This document shows positions 54,191 to 64,000 of a stretch of 64,000 bases of DNA, in pieces. Where the stretch lies: contig JACCIC010000027.1 in NCBI GenBank assembly GCA_018907035.1, positions 4,035,001 through 4,099,000 on the forward strand. Direction: 5' to 3'. Under the pieces are notes generated by a model. The model searched no databases and was not told the DNA's origin. It saw only the letters and a list, made by a program, of their open reading frames with translations. Numbering within the stretch: the first letter of the stretch is position 1; each line of letters starts with the position of its first letter. The stretch is from Sycobia sp. Sy_11. Lineage: Eukaryota > Arthropoda > Insecta > Hymenoptera > Epichrysomallidae. The position numbers were made by a program, and so were the translations under genes.

Positions 54191-54543
54191 TAAAGTACGA
54201 AGTGCATGAAAAGAAAGTGTTAGCTGTCGTACACGGTGTAAAAGCATTCCGGTCCTCCGTTTCTGGCAGAAGAATTACAATTATCACGGAGCGCCAATCA
54301 CTAGTCTGGTTCAAGACAGCAAATCTAAACACTCGCGTACAGAAATGGCGTTTTAAATTGTTCGAGTACGACTATAAAGTTCTATACAAACTAGGAAAAT
54401 TAAGTTCTAACGCAGACGCACTCTGTCGCAACCCGCCGGATGCAATGACCACAAATGTAGTTACTTGTTCAGGTCAAAAACACAAGCTAATCTGTGACTT
54501 GTCTCTTTCTTTCTTATGTCATAATAATATTATTTTCTTTTAG
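54172..54543 (+). pseudogene. RNase H domain fragment, element E
   Basis: Frame: ELKYEVHEKKVLAVVHGVKA, then FRSSVSGRRITIITERQSL (TDH changed to TER), then WFKTANLNTRVQKWRFKLFE and SNADALCRNP. The N-terminal third, with the first catalytic Asp, is lost by deletion next to the RT connection. It ends 46 bp before env sequence starts; in element D the same interval holds about 2 kb of Pol. Confidence 0.8.
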
Positions 54544-54589
54544 GTTACGAAACTAACCTCTTCTTGATTTCAGAAAAGATGAATTCCTA

Positions 54590-55890
54590 TACACATTACT
54601 TTTTACATTATTTTTCATCACCCCGGCAAAAACAATAATAGGGTACGACTGAGGATCTAATACTAGGAATATAACAATCATATCATTATTAGGCGTTAGA
54701 GGATACAATTTTCCTCAACTTCATCCCGCAATTCAATTAACTTATCTACAGTTGCTTCAAATCAACGACTTTCAAGAAACTAAAGCATTATAATGTAAAA
54801 CAGAGATGCGGAGAACCATTTATTACTGGGGGATGCATTTGCATAATTCTGTTGTCAATAATGGCGAAATCGAATATTTCTAACAGTCAGAGGGCGATCA
54901 TTTGTAAAATAGCGTAAAACCAAAATCGCAGACTTAGATTTATTTACCTATGTGAATTTAAAATTTGTATACATGGAGAAATATATGCGCACCCAAATGA
55001 AAAAATTATACCGGGACGTAGTTTTTCACCGTTGTAACATAAAAAGAGAAACAATCAAAAAAACACTTGCTATTGCTACTCAAGCACCTGACAAGTTCAC
55101 GTACAACCTCATGAAAGGTCCCCGTTACATGGCAGTTTTAGCTAGAGAAGTTATCCATCTGGTGAAGTGTATACCAGTGGAATTAACGATACATCACTGC
55201 TCGAATTGTTACACGGAATTACAAGTCTTAAAGGGAAACTCTACATTATACATGACTTCTAGGACACACATTCTTAAAAGCAAAGGTACAAACCCCGCTC
55301 TTCCGACAGTCTATCAAATAGGCGATCAATGGTACGAAATATTACCTAAACCTGTAGCAGGAATCAGTCCCGCTATCCTAAAACTACATTCCGAACCTAC
55401 TTGGAAATACACCAGTCCCGAAGACCTTGCCACAGATGTCTATAATCTATTATGTTCCCAGTCAAAAAGGTATCATTCCTCAACGATGTGGCAAGAGAGA
55501 TCGACGAAGACGCTATAGAAGAGAAGAAGGAACCTTAGAAAAGTTATTAAATAAAAATGCAATAGAGAAGCTAGTGGAATCCACATGGGGAAGGGTGTAG
55601 CAAAAACTCTTTTGGGACGATCAGTGCAGGCATCATCGGAATTTTATTCATAATCCAAGTAATAAAAATGTTAATTAGCATTTTCATAAACGGTTATGCG
55701 CTTCATTAAGTTTATGGGTTGTAACTTCATCTTCTTGGAGCAGTGTGGACTGGCCTTACACACCTATTAATATCAAAGAAAAATAATAAAAGGACAAACA
55801 ACCAAAAATTGGATATTGAGGCTGCACATCCACTCAACTCTATGCCAGCATCAGAGACAACCGAAAATAGACCGAGAAGTTTCTTTGAGA
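54590..55890 (+). pseudogene. Envelope glycoprotein remnant, element E
   Basis: The signal-peptide-like start and N-terminal ectodomain are broken by stops. 54952-55518 is the longest frame (188 codons), with regularly placed Cys, a region shared with element D, and a further part D lacks. 55618-55740 encodes, in a shifted frame, a hydrophobic segment that would be the transmembrane anchor near the C-terminus. Like D it resembles a glycoprotein captured from chuvirus-like negative-strand RNA viruses (recognised from memory). It would have allowed particle budding and cell-to-cell spread. It is not functional. Confidence 0.6.
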
Positions 55891-56102
55891 TAAATACGTA
55901 GAACGACGTCGATATATTGAGAAACCGTATAGTAAGAATATTATAGTAAGAATATTAACACCATTTTCTCACAGATATATATCAAATACATTTCACTTCA
56001 CTTGAGTGCCTTTGTATTTTTCCGTGGCAACCACATATTTTTGTAAACCACCGATGCAGAACGGTTCTTTTCGTACATCAACCATCGTTTTTAGGCTGGG
56101 GG

Positions 56103-56401
56103 AGTTACATCGCCATTCATTTTTCTTATTACAGTTAAATAATAACTGTAAGATATGGGATTTATAAGTACAAGATAATATTAAGCAATGTGCATGATCG
56201 GTATAACCATATTTTTATAATTAACCTGCAGGAATGTAAGAAATCAAGAATGCTACCATTTGCTCTATTATCGATTATTTTCCTATATAAGACAAATAAA
56301 ACTATAGATACATTATATGTGAATGACTTGTTTGATACTGTAAGCTATACCGAACATTTTTGGTTTCACTAGTTTTAATTCAATTTTTCTAAACAATTAC
56401 A
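56103..56401 (+). mobile_element. 3' LTR of element E (about 300 bp)
   Basis: It starts AGTTACATCG right after GGCTGGGGG. It contains CCTATATAAGACAAATAAAA, i.e. a TATA-like box and AATAAA in close succession. 56142-56360 matches the split LTR at 29602-30290, including the site that carries FB copy 4 there (empty here, 56258-56270). The right end is put at CAATTAC (56401) by analogy with insect gypsy LTRs; not proven. Confidence 0.7.
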
Positions 56402-56744
56402 CGCAAAAACAAGTACACGCCTTTTTCCAATCTAGCCTTTCATTATGTTTAATAAAAATCCGTGAAAGTGCCAGTGATTTTATCACATAGAAAAGAATAA
56501 TATCTGCCTGCTGTACAAGGCATGCAGTACACGTATAACCTATATGTCAAGTGTAGTACATATAGGTGAGAAGTTAAAACCATTAAAAGTGTGGGAAGAA
56601 GGAAGAATTTTCTGGCCCAACAAAGCTCATTAAACTTGTGTGAACTACAGCAATAGTGGTAATTAAATTGGGAATTATTTATAAATAAGTATAAATTTTT
56701 GCAAAAATAAATCCCAGGGACCTAAATCTGTCGAATAGGGTGTA
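56402..56744. other. Interval without recognised gene
   Basis: AT-rich, no frame or repeat that I can support. Confidence 0.4.
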
Positions 56745-57130
56745 TGAGATAGCAATTCAATCTTTAATTAATTAATTTTGGTGATTGCAATAATGGATGT
56801 GTAAGCTAGTGCATTGTCTTGATGGCACAACACTGTCTTCTTAGCCAAATGTGACCGTTATAGCTTGATTTTTTCGCTCAAACGTTGCAATAAGTTCGAA
56901 TAATACTCGCCTTTGATAGTTTTTCCTTTTTCATGATAGTCAATGAAAATTACCCACACGCATCCCAAAAAACCGGCGCAATAAACTTGCCTGCAGAACG
57001 ATCTTTGCCTTCTTTGGAGCCGGCTCTCGTTTTTGAGTCCATTGTTTTGATTGTTCTTTTGTTTCGGGTGTGAAGTGGTGAACCCATGTTTCATCCATGG
57101 TTATGAAACGGCGCAAACGATTGAAACCTC
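56745..57130 (-). pseudogene. Mariner transposase catalytic fragment
   Basis: Minus strand: ETWVHHF-type start (here MKHGFTTSHPKQKNNQNNG), KNESRLQRRQRSFCRQVYCA, VWVIFIDYHEKGKTIKGEYY, SNLLQRLSEKIKL, then TVLCHQDNALAYTS with the second catalytic Asp ('HqDNA'). Close in type to the mariner at 15184, whose corresponding parts are KVMATVFL and GKTITGQYYADLLQRL, but it retains the block that copy lacks. No termini found. Confidence 0.82.
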
Positions 57131-58221
57131 GGGAGCAGAAATAAATGGTAAGCTATTCACGAAAAACTTTCTTTTAATTAAATAAATAAATACACACATA
57201 GATAAAGCCTTCACAGGATAAACCTGCATATGTATAGATATGAGACAAAACAAGGTGTGCTTGTACGAGATGGCCCAATTTGGGTAGCTATGAGATCATA
57301 GAAGAGATGTACAGGAAACATAAAATCATAATAACAAAAGTTTAAAACCAACAATAGTATAAATAAATTTTTTTTAAATAAACAAGGTTCTTAAATAATT
57401 TAAAATTAAAACAGGAAGTTCTTTCTTTCTGTCAACGAAGAACAGTAAAGATTGTCCAGATTGGTAGCCAATCTACAGGTATTAATTAAATAATTAACAG
57501 CTGATGAAATAACATGTAATTTAAATAATAATTAATAATAAAGAGAGTAAATTTGGACTTCTAATATCAATTTCTATAATCGTTTAGTAAAACTTCAATC
57601 ACGAAATAAAAATGTTTGCAGTAATGAAAGGTTCAAAGATTTAAGTCGAAATGCATGACACATAATTTATAGAGATCCGAGTTATGCATGTAGGTTTAGG
57701 TGAGTTGTGTGTGTTTAGGTGAGAATATGCTGGAAAAGTCCTAGAATTGGCCTCCTTATATAGGACTAATATTATCTTTACCTCTTCTACTTTTCTATAG
57801 GTTCACATATATAGTTTTCTCTCTTTTTCTTTCTGCAGATCTAGTCTTTGATCTCGTCTTTAACATATTTTTAACTACTTTATTCTAATATAATTTATAA
57901 TTATTAATATAAATTCACAGTGAAATTTATTATTATGCGTATTACTACAATTTTAGGTTTCTGCTGGTTCCTCATTCGTTTTATATATTTAAAAATATAC
58001 TTTTTTATTTCTGAATCGAAAAAAAAATATTTATAAGTTAATAATAAGTTTTATTTGAATAATATAACAAATTTATATTATTGATATATCATGTATTGCA
58101 TTGAGTAGCAGTCATAAAATTATTTTGTTTATAATATTTATCAAATCTTATTTTAAAATGTGAAATGACATTTATTGTTAATTATTAATATTGAATATTA
58201 TATTACATTTTGAACTACACT
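57131..58221. other. AT-rich interval, no gene recognised
   Basis: No frame above background and no repeat shared with other parts of the window. Confidence 0.4.
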
Positions 58222-58827
58222 TGGCGACGATCACAAATTTGGCCGCGTAAATATATCACAAACGTTATACAAAGTTCATTTTTGTTATCGCGAATATTTA
58301 ACACAGAATAACCAATATACGAATAAATTATGTGTTCTTCTAGCTCACACGAAAATAATCATAAGCTACACCGAAATTTAGCTTAATATAATATATTAAA
58401 TATAAATCTAAAAGTAATATAATACACGCGATAAACATGTCGAAAGCAGGCAAAGGTCGCAACGACTACTGTATCAGGTAGTCGACGCAACCGCCGAAAA
58501 CCGAAGCGTAGAGAGAGAACGCAATACATAATCTCTCTACCACTAAGTTTAAATACGAAAAGTACGTTAAAGGGGAGACACCTCGCGCGGCGAGAGAGTA
58601 CCGCGCCAAGCGTATTAGGCCAGTGGCAGCTATCTCCCTCTAATACATGCCGCACGCACACTACCGTACTCTCTCGTTGAACGACATGCGTCAGCAGCGA
58701 ATACTGCGGTAGGGGAACGCGCACACTTTATACTGGCGCGCGCATTCCAGTATATAAAACGGGTGTCCTAAAACAAATTCACCCGCTGTATTTAATTAAT
58801 AGAATTAAAATAGAATATTATTAACAC

Positions 58828-58899
<72 letters not shown>

Positions 58900-59678
58900 G
58901 TGCGTACGCTATTGTATGTATATGAAACAATATTTGTACGCAATAAATCGACTGCCTTGTTAATTATAACTGTGAAAATTATAACTAATATTATTATTAA
59001 TATTATTATTATTGTTAGTAATATTATTATTGTTACCGACAATTTAAGTATAATACCTGATACTATCCGATAACTTAATTATAACAGGGCCTGCAAAAGG
59101 CAAAATCGAGGAGTTCGTCCAGTGAACCGGCTGACCCAAAGTCGTATCACTTGAACTCCTCCCGGAGCTAACTCTTGTCCAGAGCTCGATATGTGTGTAA
59201 TCCTGTGTAAAGATATCCTACCGAAATTATTAACTTAATCTCTGTTGCGAGGCGCTCCTCAAAAAGTCAGCGGAGTTTAGCTCACCTTAGTTTTACACCA
59301 AGATTAAAATCTACCTGTCACATTTAAATTCCCCGCGTGGAAAATAGCACCGGTTATCCGTGCAGAAACTAGCGCTGAATTAATTAAACTTCGCAGAAAC
59401 TGGCACGAATCTAGTAACGATAATAGATATATCTAGCGTTAAGTTAATTTATTTCACTTAAGTAATTATTTTCGTTTATTTGTTTGTTTCAGATTCTTGT
59501 CAATAGAAGAATTCTTTTGAATAAATTTACTTTTATTTTTTGTTACAAAAAATATACTGTGTTTTGTTAAATTATTTCCCGATCCGCCGTCCAATTCCGG
59601 ATATACTTCCTCCCCTCTCAAATAACCCTGGAAAAATAAAGACATAAGTTATCCCGAGGGAGATACGACAACTTTACA
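58222..59678 (+). mobile_element. LTR family L3, copy b (1.46 kb)
   Basis: It starts TGGCGACG and ends ACTTTACA; aligned along its length with copy a at 18070-19452 (blocks listed there). It contains a (TA)n-(TG)n tract at 58833-58895 in the same relative place as the (TA)n of copy a. The flanks (CACT and AGTA) do not match, so no target duplication is seen. The minus-strand frame 58383-58724 inside it is probably not a gene; the same region in copy a gives a different frame. Confidence 0.7.
58833..58895. repeat. (TA)n-(TG)n compound microsatellite
   Basis: About 14 TA units followed by about 16 TG units. Confidence 0.97.
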
Positions 59679-59899
59679 AGTAAGTCTTTACTTTCATTAT
59701 GATATAAATATGCTATATAACTATATTTGTTATGTATATTAACAAACTTTAAAAAGAAGTTCTATATTGATCGATTATAAATCTATTGATTTTAGTAACA
59801 GTTCTGTTTGTTAGAACTATTTAATGTTTATTTAAATTATATTATAACTTAGAATTACATAATGAAGAATAAATTACATACTTTGAAGTATTTATATAC

Positions 59900-60400
59900 A
59901 GCGTGAGCCATTTTAATTTATACACCCGAATTTCTTCGATCCTAAGAGATGAACCGAAAAAATGGTTTGACAAAAGTTGTTCATGACAAAGAGGGTCAAA
60001 TAATGGTGACCTTGAATTTGACCCTGAAATCCATTTTCCAGGTTATTTGAAGGTCAAAGTATTTTTTTAAATGGGAACCCCTATTTTTGATACTGACTTC
60101 GGAAAGAGCGGGAAATTGTACGTCCAAAACGGAATATCAAAATTTTTTTTATTACCCTTAAAAGGTTCAATGTCAAATTCCAGCAAGTCATTTCAATGTC
60201 AATTCCACTCGTGCGTTCAAGACTATCTAGAGGTTAGGGTGTTCTTTCCAATGGGAACCCTTTTTTGACACTGAATTTGGAAAGAGCGGGAAATTTCACG
60301 TCAGAAACATTAAATAAAAATTTTGATGACCCTTAAAAGGTCATTTCAAGGTCAAATGTTAAAAAATCCTGCGGTTGCTATTTGATTGTATTTTCTGATA
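59900..60400 (+). repeat. Diverged 180-bp tandem duplication with AGGTCA-type motifs
   Basis: ATGGGAACCC starts units at 60071 and 60251. Each continues TTTTTGA(T/C)ACTGA(C/A)TT, GGAAAGAGCGGGAAATT and ACCCTTAAAAGGT. Perfect TCAAGGTCA-type nonamers occur at 60007-60015 (reverse) and 60346-60354. The left edge, AGCGTGAGCCATTTTAATTT at 59901, resembles the start of some insect DNA elements. The plus frame 60071-60268 is not supported as a gene. Confidence 0.6.
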
Positions 60401-60579
60401 GAATAATTGTCGTTAATGTACTTTTATGAGCAATGTTCAACCCCAATGTGACAAATACCTTGAAAATATTGATCTTGAACAGGTTGTCCTTACTTTCAGC
60501 GTTGCCCAGAAACAACTTTATTGCAATTATTGGAATATATGAAAAATATTGAAAGAATGCGATATGAATCTATTATAGG

Positions 60580-61484
60580 TGTGACGTTGGAGTTCAGAAC
60601 CCCGCCGTCCGCCTTTACCTTATAAGCCTGCGAATGCACCTCTTGTATACATACGCAGGTATGTCTGCAGCTTATTATTGCGCCTGAGGAATTAACTCCA
60701 ATAGCTCGGAAAACTCGCGTAATCCTTTCCGCCAGGGAATGTGGTTAATAAAAGGAAGAGGGAGTTTGAGTATTTTAATCCTTCGTTTCCTATCTGGGTT
60801 TAGAACTGGTTACAGTTCAAGGCTTGTATTTGGTTCAAATTGTCTTCCTTTCGGAAAACAATCGGAATAGCCTCGGCCTGAATAACCAGGTTCCCTAACT
60901 TCTTTAAATAAAAATAAATAAAAAAAGATAGACGAGTTGGGTGGGGATTTGGTTCTTTGAGTTCTCCAACTTAGGAAGGAACGCTCACAGAACCGGATAG
61001 GATTAGGTAAGCGAAAAGAAGAAAGAAAAAAATATATATATCTATATCGAAATGTTATTTGTTTATAATATTAATTTATTTGTCTGGCTTTTTCTATTTG
61101 TTTCCTCCTAATCCACTAGAGAGAGAAAGACAGAGAAATAGTGTGTGTATGTGTGTGTGTGTGTATGCTCAGTACGGGTTGTCGTCTTTCTGGTGATTTC
61201 TTGAACTTGAGATGCAGAGCCTTGAAGTGAGATGCAGAATCTTGAACAGCGGACGAGTAGAATAGACGAGTAGAATTGACGAGTCGAGTGGCGTAGGCGA
61301 GTAGTGCCTTAGACGAGTAGTGGCGTAGACGAGTAGTGGCATAGACGAGTAGGCCGAGTGCGAGAAAACCCGTTCCTTTTATAGTGGAGGCGCGGATAGC
61401 TCCTATTGTTCGGTAAATGTATCCCTATGATTGGTCCGAAACATTCGGGGGCCTTGTCTGATAAAAATTCTTCTCAAAATTACA
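60580..61484 (-). mobile_element. LTR family L2, copy c (minus strand)
   Basis: It begins TGTGACGTTGGAGTTCAGAA (the reverse complement of the L2 end) and matches copies a and b up to about 61015. The upstream half is diverged but holds a TATA box on the minus strand (CACTATAAAAGGAACGG, near 61380) and a 17-bp minisatellite at 61252-61345 (GACGAGTAGTGGCGTA). A possible far end, TGTAATTTTGAG, lies at 61484. No primer site adjoins at 60579, so it is a solo LTR. Confidence 0.7.
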
Positions 61485-61740
61485 TATATTGTTTCTTAAT
61501 ATAAATTCTTATTTTTCTTCACTTCCGAGTGATGATGTTATCGTTATAATAATAACATTATCAATATAATATGTTATCCATTGATTTTTGGATAAGTATT
61601 AATAACATTATTATTATAATTACAAATTTCCCTTTGAGCAAATATTTTTACATTTTCTGTTTATAATTTTAGGTATATATATCATTTATATATAGGTATA
61701 TATATAATTATATATATTTAGGTATATATATAATTTTAGG

Positions 61741-61781
<41 letters not shown>

Positions 61782-61948
61782 ACATGTGCATTTCCAGGTG
61801 CACAGGCAGTCACATGGTTAATACCATGTTTTATTATTTGTTAATATTAAACATTCGCATTGATTATAAATATTTCAAGCAAGAACTTTATTTCATTTTA
61901 TTCATAAATTTTACTCATATGGGATAGCATATGAGTCTATGTGTATAA

Positions 61949-61990
<42 letters not shown>

Positions 61991-62289
61991 GAAACACATA
62001 CACATAAATACAGATATACATATTGGCGGATATGTATCTGATATATTAATTGCATATATAATGCCACTAAATTTATGTGCGCATCCTCTCCTTTTTTTAT
62101 AATTATTTATATAATTAATTCTATGTGGTTAATTATATATTTATAATGTATACGTGTTTTTTTTTATATTATGAGTGCCCTTAATATAAGAGTTTTAAGC
62201 GTTTTTATATTGTAGTTTTTATAGATAACTAGTAAATAATAATAATAATAATAATAATAATAATTATAATAACAATAATAATTTTTTTT
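61485..62289. other. AT-rich interval with microsatellites
   Basis: (TA)n-(TG)n at 61738-61780, (TA)n at 61952-61988 and (AAT)n at 62238-62282, the last adjoining the 3' end of the LINE. No gene. Confidence 0.6.
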
Positions 62290-62787
62290 TATTTTTTGTT
62301 TTTATAGAGGAGGAGAAAAATCCTTTATGGATCCCGGGGACCGGTCCACGGATATGTGGGAATCACCAACAGAAAGGCATACCCACTAAAAAACTACCTC
62401 CTCGGTGCATTCCCCCGATTGCTTTCTGCAGCTCTTAAAAGAGCTGCAAGCCGGAGTCGGCTGGCGTGCACCGAGGAGACCTCCTCTCCCTGGCTCAACT
62501 CCCCACCCCGGAAACTGCCGTTAGGCATTACATCGGTAAGGGAACCAGGTTGTTCGCCTTCGGGCGCCACCATATCCCAGCAAAATAGAAGGATCTAGGG
62601 AAGGTCCGCCTTCTTCCATCTGAGGATATCCGCGACGAAATAGGCAACCCTTCCCCATGCCTCTTGGCTGGAGAGCATCAGTGGAATGATGCCTTCCGGG
62701 GTAACCCTTCCGGCATCCTCCCCCCAACAGCTCCCTCTGCTGCTCCCACTACCCGCACAAAAAATGTATGATCATCCTTGCGACGAT

Positions 62788-63510
62788 CTATCTGGCTGGG
62801 CGACGTTCAACTGTCGCCCTGACTGGCGTGGCATCACCAACGCGGAAGATGATGTATTGATGATCGCTGGCTGTATTGTCTTCGATCACCCGCCAGTCCC
62901 GCACTCGTGTGGTCAGAATCTCCGTCGCAAAGGATACATCAGGGATGGTCTCCCTGTAGCCAAGTCTCCGAAAGGTCGACGTAGATCCGGAGTTCAAGAC
63001 AACCAGACCTAGTCTGTAGGCCATATCCATTACTCGTCTTCCCCTAGAGTCTGGCAAGGGTTCCTCTCATTCGAGAGCTTTGCTGTTCAAATCCCCAGCC
63101 ACTACCAACTCCCCCTCCATTTCTCTTACCGCATTCTTAAGGGCATCCAGCTTAGACTGGAAACCCCCAATGGCCTCATTCGGGGTGAGATAGCAGTTGA
63201 CGTAATTTACGTTGTTGCCCCTCACCCAGACGAAGCCGCGGCCGGATCCGTGGCGCTCCACCCGAAAGGGGTGCGAGTTAAAAACCCAAATCGCCGCAGT
63301 ACCGAGGTCGTCGCCATACCAGACTTCCGCATCTCCATCTCGATATTGTTCGCTGAGGGTGACGATGTCAGCGTCCTTCTCAAGAAATATCTGCGGAAGG
63401 AGGTCACTCGCCATCCGACTCCTATTTAGATTCGCCTGCAGGACTTTAACCATTTTGGCGAGACCTAGCAAGGGCTTCGCAGAATACCACACAAGCCCCA
63501 GATCCCGCAA
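62788..63510 (-). pseudogene. R1-clade LINE endonuclease (ORF2 start)
   Basis: Two frames. 63067-63510 has KMVKVLQANLNRSRMASDLL ('lQaNLnRs', catalytic Asn), IVTLSEQYRDGD (Glu), VNCYLTPNEAIGGFQSKLDA and ELVVAGDLNSKALE ('vaGDlNsK'). 62788-63057 has SRGRRVMDMAYRLGLVVLNS, then ETIPDVSFAT and NTASDHQYIIF ('aSDHqyi', catalytic Asp-His). A frameshift near 63060 separates them. All active-site residues are present. The wording is typical of the R1 clade, whose members include both site-specific rDNA elements and dispersed ones. Confidence 0.9.
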
Positions 63511-63916
63511 TGTGATTTAATGCTGCGGGCGTGGTCCCCGGGCAGAGGAAACACTGTGGAGGCGTTCTACAGTCAGACGCCTTATGTCCCTGCTGCCCGC
63601 ACCCGAAGCAGGCGGTGCTCCTGTCAGGGCCATCGCAACCCGAACCGCGGTGTCCATAGCCGAGACATCTGTAACAGCGCTCGACTTGAACTCGCCGCCG
63701 TAGGCCGCAAAAGACCCATCCAATGACCACCTTTCCGACCTCCAATAGCCGCTGGCCAGCCTCTTCAGAGAGGCTCACGAGGGCTAGTCGTTTACCGACT
63801 TTATTCTCCCTCGTAAGCCTCACCTCGAGGGGGCCGGTATAGTCCCGCAAAATGCCAAGGAGGGCTGTCTTAACGTCTTCGAGTGTCGTGCAGCCGTCTA
63901 CGTCTCTGATCTCCAA
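63446..63916 (-). CDS. R1-clade LINE ORF1, C-terminal part with three zinc knuckles
   Basis: The 156-codon frame has VKTALLGILRDYTGPLEVRL, then a GWVFCGLRRRVQVERCYRC segment. Three knuckles follow: CYRCLGYGHRGSGC, CFGCGQQGHKASDC and CFLCPGT. This is the gag-like nucleic-acid-binding end of ORF1 that coats LINE RNA. The frame is open to its stop and overlaps the start of the endonuclease frame (63510), the usual ORF1/ORF2 arrangement in this clade. The upstream part lies partly beyond 64000. Confidence 0.88.
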   Translation of the reverse strand: MEIRDVDGCTTLEDVKTALLGILRDYTGPLEVRLTRENKVGKRLALVSLSEEAGQRLLEVGKVVIGWVFCGLRRRVQVERCYRCLGYGHRGSGCDGPDRSTACFGCGQQGHKASDCRTPPQCFLCPGTTPAALNHIAGSGACVVFCEALARSRQNG

Positions 63917-64000
63917 GGTAATCTTGGGGGTCAGAGCGCGAAGTGTCGCATTTTGCCCAACGACCTCTTTGAGGGCATTCGTAAAGTCCTCCTTGCCCTC

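Larger units (their letters stand above)
50764..56401 (+). mobile_element. Ty3/gypsy element E, sister of D, with env and 3' LTR
   Basis: Order: gag (50764-51945), zinc knuckles (51960-52145), protease region (52290-52965), Pol linker (53041-53550), RT with a deletion (53560-54190), RNase H (54172-54543), then env (54590-55890), a polypurine tract (GGCTGGGGGAG, about 56094-56104) and LTR. The macro-like module and all of integrase are missing between RNase H and env. No 5' LTR was found. Many stops throughout. Confidence 0.88.
62290..64000 (-). mobile_element. R1-type LINE (minus strand), RT deleted, continues beyond the window
   Basis: From 64000 downwards: ORF1 C-terminus with zinc knuckles, ORF2 endonuclease, then an abrupt switch to 3' untranslated sequence (62300-62780), ending in ATAAAGGATTTTTCTCCTCC and an A/T-rich (ATT)n tail. 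The RT is missing, so an internal deletion joined endonuclease to the 3' region. The orderly 3' end suggests an ordinary target-primed insertion, with deletion afterwards or during reverse transcription. Confidence 0.88.

Noticed and set aside
18070..59678. The two L3 LTRs as ends of one giant 41-kb element (Maverick- or Terminon-like)
   Set aside because: They differ by about a fifth by eye, one has its own AACT duplication, and the DNA between is a mosaic of unrelated elements on both strands.

Overview
The window looks like insect nuclear DNA, most likely hymenopteran and possibly ant (inference). The evidence is an AT-rich background crowded with (TA)n microsatellites, two terminal exons with the C-terminal signature of an insect odorant receptor, a tRNA-derived SINE, several mariner relics, and LTR retroelements carrying an arthropod-type viral glycoprotein. 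I see no intact host gene, rRNA, tRNA or CRISPR array. Almost everything recognisable is a decayed mobile element, so this is a heterochromatin-like or intergenic TE graveyard with repeated nesting.

Layout. 1-4.25 kb: GC-rich segment, then a minus-strand Ty3/gypsy relic (A) with gag fused to integrase by deletion. 4.25-9.6 kb: AT-rich DNA with two mariner fragments, the odorant-receptor 3' exons (6652-6921) and SINE copy 1. 9.6-15.1 kb: a second minus-strand Ty3/gypsy (B) with LTR, polypurine tract, integrase, RNase H, RT, protease and gag remnants. 15.1-16.2 kb: a fold-back repeat split by a 961-bp mariner. 18.07-19.45 kb: solo LTR (family L3). 20.25-20.83 kb: a 60-bp satellite whose last part is inverted. 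21.1-22.6 kb: two stacked mariner copies. 23.2-24.06 kb: solo LTR (family F1). 24.9-26.4 kb: AT-rich tandem repeats leading into a gypsy integrase fragment. 27.1-30.3 kb: three more fold-back copies, a second F1 LTR, and a short LTR split by one of the fold-back copies. 30.7-32.9 kb: L2 LTR with primer-binding site, SINE copy 2 and an unrecognised Cys-rich broken ORF. 34.4-41.0 kb: plus-strand gypsy element D (gag, RT, RNase H, a macro-like module, integrase, env). 41-45 kb: L2 and F1 LTRs and a GC-rich segment. 45.1-50.3 kb: a nearly full-length but mutated LINE (ORF1, endonuclease, RT, RNase H). 50.8-56.4 kb: element E, same family as D. 56.7-57.1 kb: mariner fragment. 58.2-59.7 kb: second L3 LTR. 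60.6-61.5 kb: L2 LTR, minus. 62.3-64 kb: minus-strand R1-type LINE, running off the window.

How the pieces relate. Elements D and E would once have made Gag capsid, a Pol polyprotein (protease, RT, RNase H, a macro-like module, integrase) and an envelope glycoprotein, but both are inactivated: RT catalytic motifs read YLND in D and YLGH in E, and all frames are broken. The SINE would have depended on a LINE in trans, and the short mariner copies on a full transposase elsewhere. The strongest leads are the macro-like module between RNase H and integrase in D, and a four-copy fold-back family with a hammerhead-like motif, one copy of which has a 13-bp target-site duplication and a recognisable empty site in another LTR copy.
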